63,043 nucleotides of DNA, from the NCBI GenBank assembly GCA_017624835.1, contig JAGAMG010000020.1, positions 1-63,043 on the forward strand. The letters run 5' to 3'. Numbering within the stretch: position 1 is the stretch's first letter; each line of letters starts with the position of its first letter. Source of the DNA: Lachnospiraceae bacterium (GTDB lineage Bacteria; Bacillota; Clostridia; Lachnospirales; Lachnospiraceae). The notes beneath the pieces are model-generated. The model did not search any database and was not told the origin of the DNA. It saw nothing but the letters and a program-made list of their open reading frames with translations. The position numbers were made by a program, and so were the translations under genes. Shown in pieces: positions 62,926 through 63,043 of this stretch.

Positions 62926-63043
62926 AAGATTACTTACAGCTATGTATGGAGGTGTAGGTGTAGTAATAGCAATTTTACTCTCTGAAATACTAATTCTCTT
63001 GTTTTTATTTTTTATTTTTAAAGGAAGCGGAAAAAAAAGAAGA
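62800..63043. repeat. Perfect 110-bp fold-back palindrome at the window end
   Basis: Bases 62800-62909 are the exact reverse complement of 62934-63043, with a 24-nt centre. I matched the arms base by base, including an 8-T run on the left and 8-A run on the right. The right arm is a copy of the first coding part of the flippase gene turned round. Sequence upstream of the flippase is therefore not genuine neighbour sequence, or the repeat is a real inverted duplication. Confidence 0.95.

Noticed and set aside
62910-62933. ATG at 62925 as a genuine flippase start
   Set aside because: No ribosome site, homologous frame continues upstream, and the spot is the centre of the fold-back palindrome.

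Overview
The window looks like a contig from a low-GC, spore-forming Firmicute, most likely a gut Lachnospiraceae (Clostridia). The basis is family knowledge applied to the gene content: a proB without PUA domain next to a DUF896 gene, a BofC-like protein beside a SpoVB/MATE-type flippase, a stand-alone [FeFe]-hydrogenase, a potABCD operon with fused potCD, and an intracellular rhamnogalacturonan locus. No rRNA, tRNA or CRISPR array was recognised. Nearly all genes are on the minus strand. The plus-strand exceptions are aroC, potA-potB-potCD and a DUF1292 gene.

Layout. 1-181: the 5' end of a group II intron, lying just behind an intrinsic terminator. 206-5340: an HTH regulator with membrane segments, an MFS exporter with a probable leader-peptide attenuator, and a small operon of two Nudix hydrolases, a CapA-like lipoprotein and two unknown proteins. 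5341-5923 is the only gene-free stretch over 300 bp. It holds a promoter, four evenly built TGGGCA-N24-TGCCCA hairpin units and a terminator. 5924-16717: housekeeping biosynthesis (serC-serA; leuB-ilvD-ilvB followed by an L,D-transpeptidase; yajC; tgt; a VanY-type carboxypeptidase). 16818-24000: aroC, a DUF4234/DUF2752 membrane pair, a lactonase-like beta-propeller and the polyamine transporter. 24033-30794: a Cys-ladder protein, DUF5662, a GH13 protein that has lost its catalytic residues, DUF1292, a UvrD-type helicase and gltX. 30830-36157: a beta-lactamase/SGNH-esterase fusion, a DUF4143 ATPase with a striking four-box operator, and the hydrogenase.

36177-54440 is a rhamnogalacturonan-I utilisation locus. 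It has an AraC/YesS sensor-regulator, a three-part ABC importer, a DUF1961 protein, a GH2 enzyme, a PcRGLX/YetA-like protein, a DUF2264 protein, a GH88 unsaturated glucuronyl hydrolase and a PL11 lyase. Only the solute-binding protein has a secretion signal, so oligosaccharides are probably imported and broken down in the cytoplasm. A perfect CcpA-type cre site lies ahead of the importer genes, and a strong terminator separates importer from enzymes. 54473-62925: proB-DUF896-fau-proA-ppa, two flavoproteins, a BofC-like protein and the 3' part of a flippase gene. The window ends in a perfect 110-bp fold-back palindrome (62800-63043), which is probably an assembly or library artefact.

Most worth following up: the hairpin array at 5484-5769, the alternating TTCGGCT operator at 34383-34479, the leader-peptide attenuator at 2284-2362, the catalytically dead debranching-enzyme homologue, and the eight-step Cys ladder in the small protein at 24033-24407.
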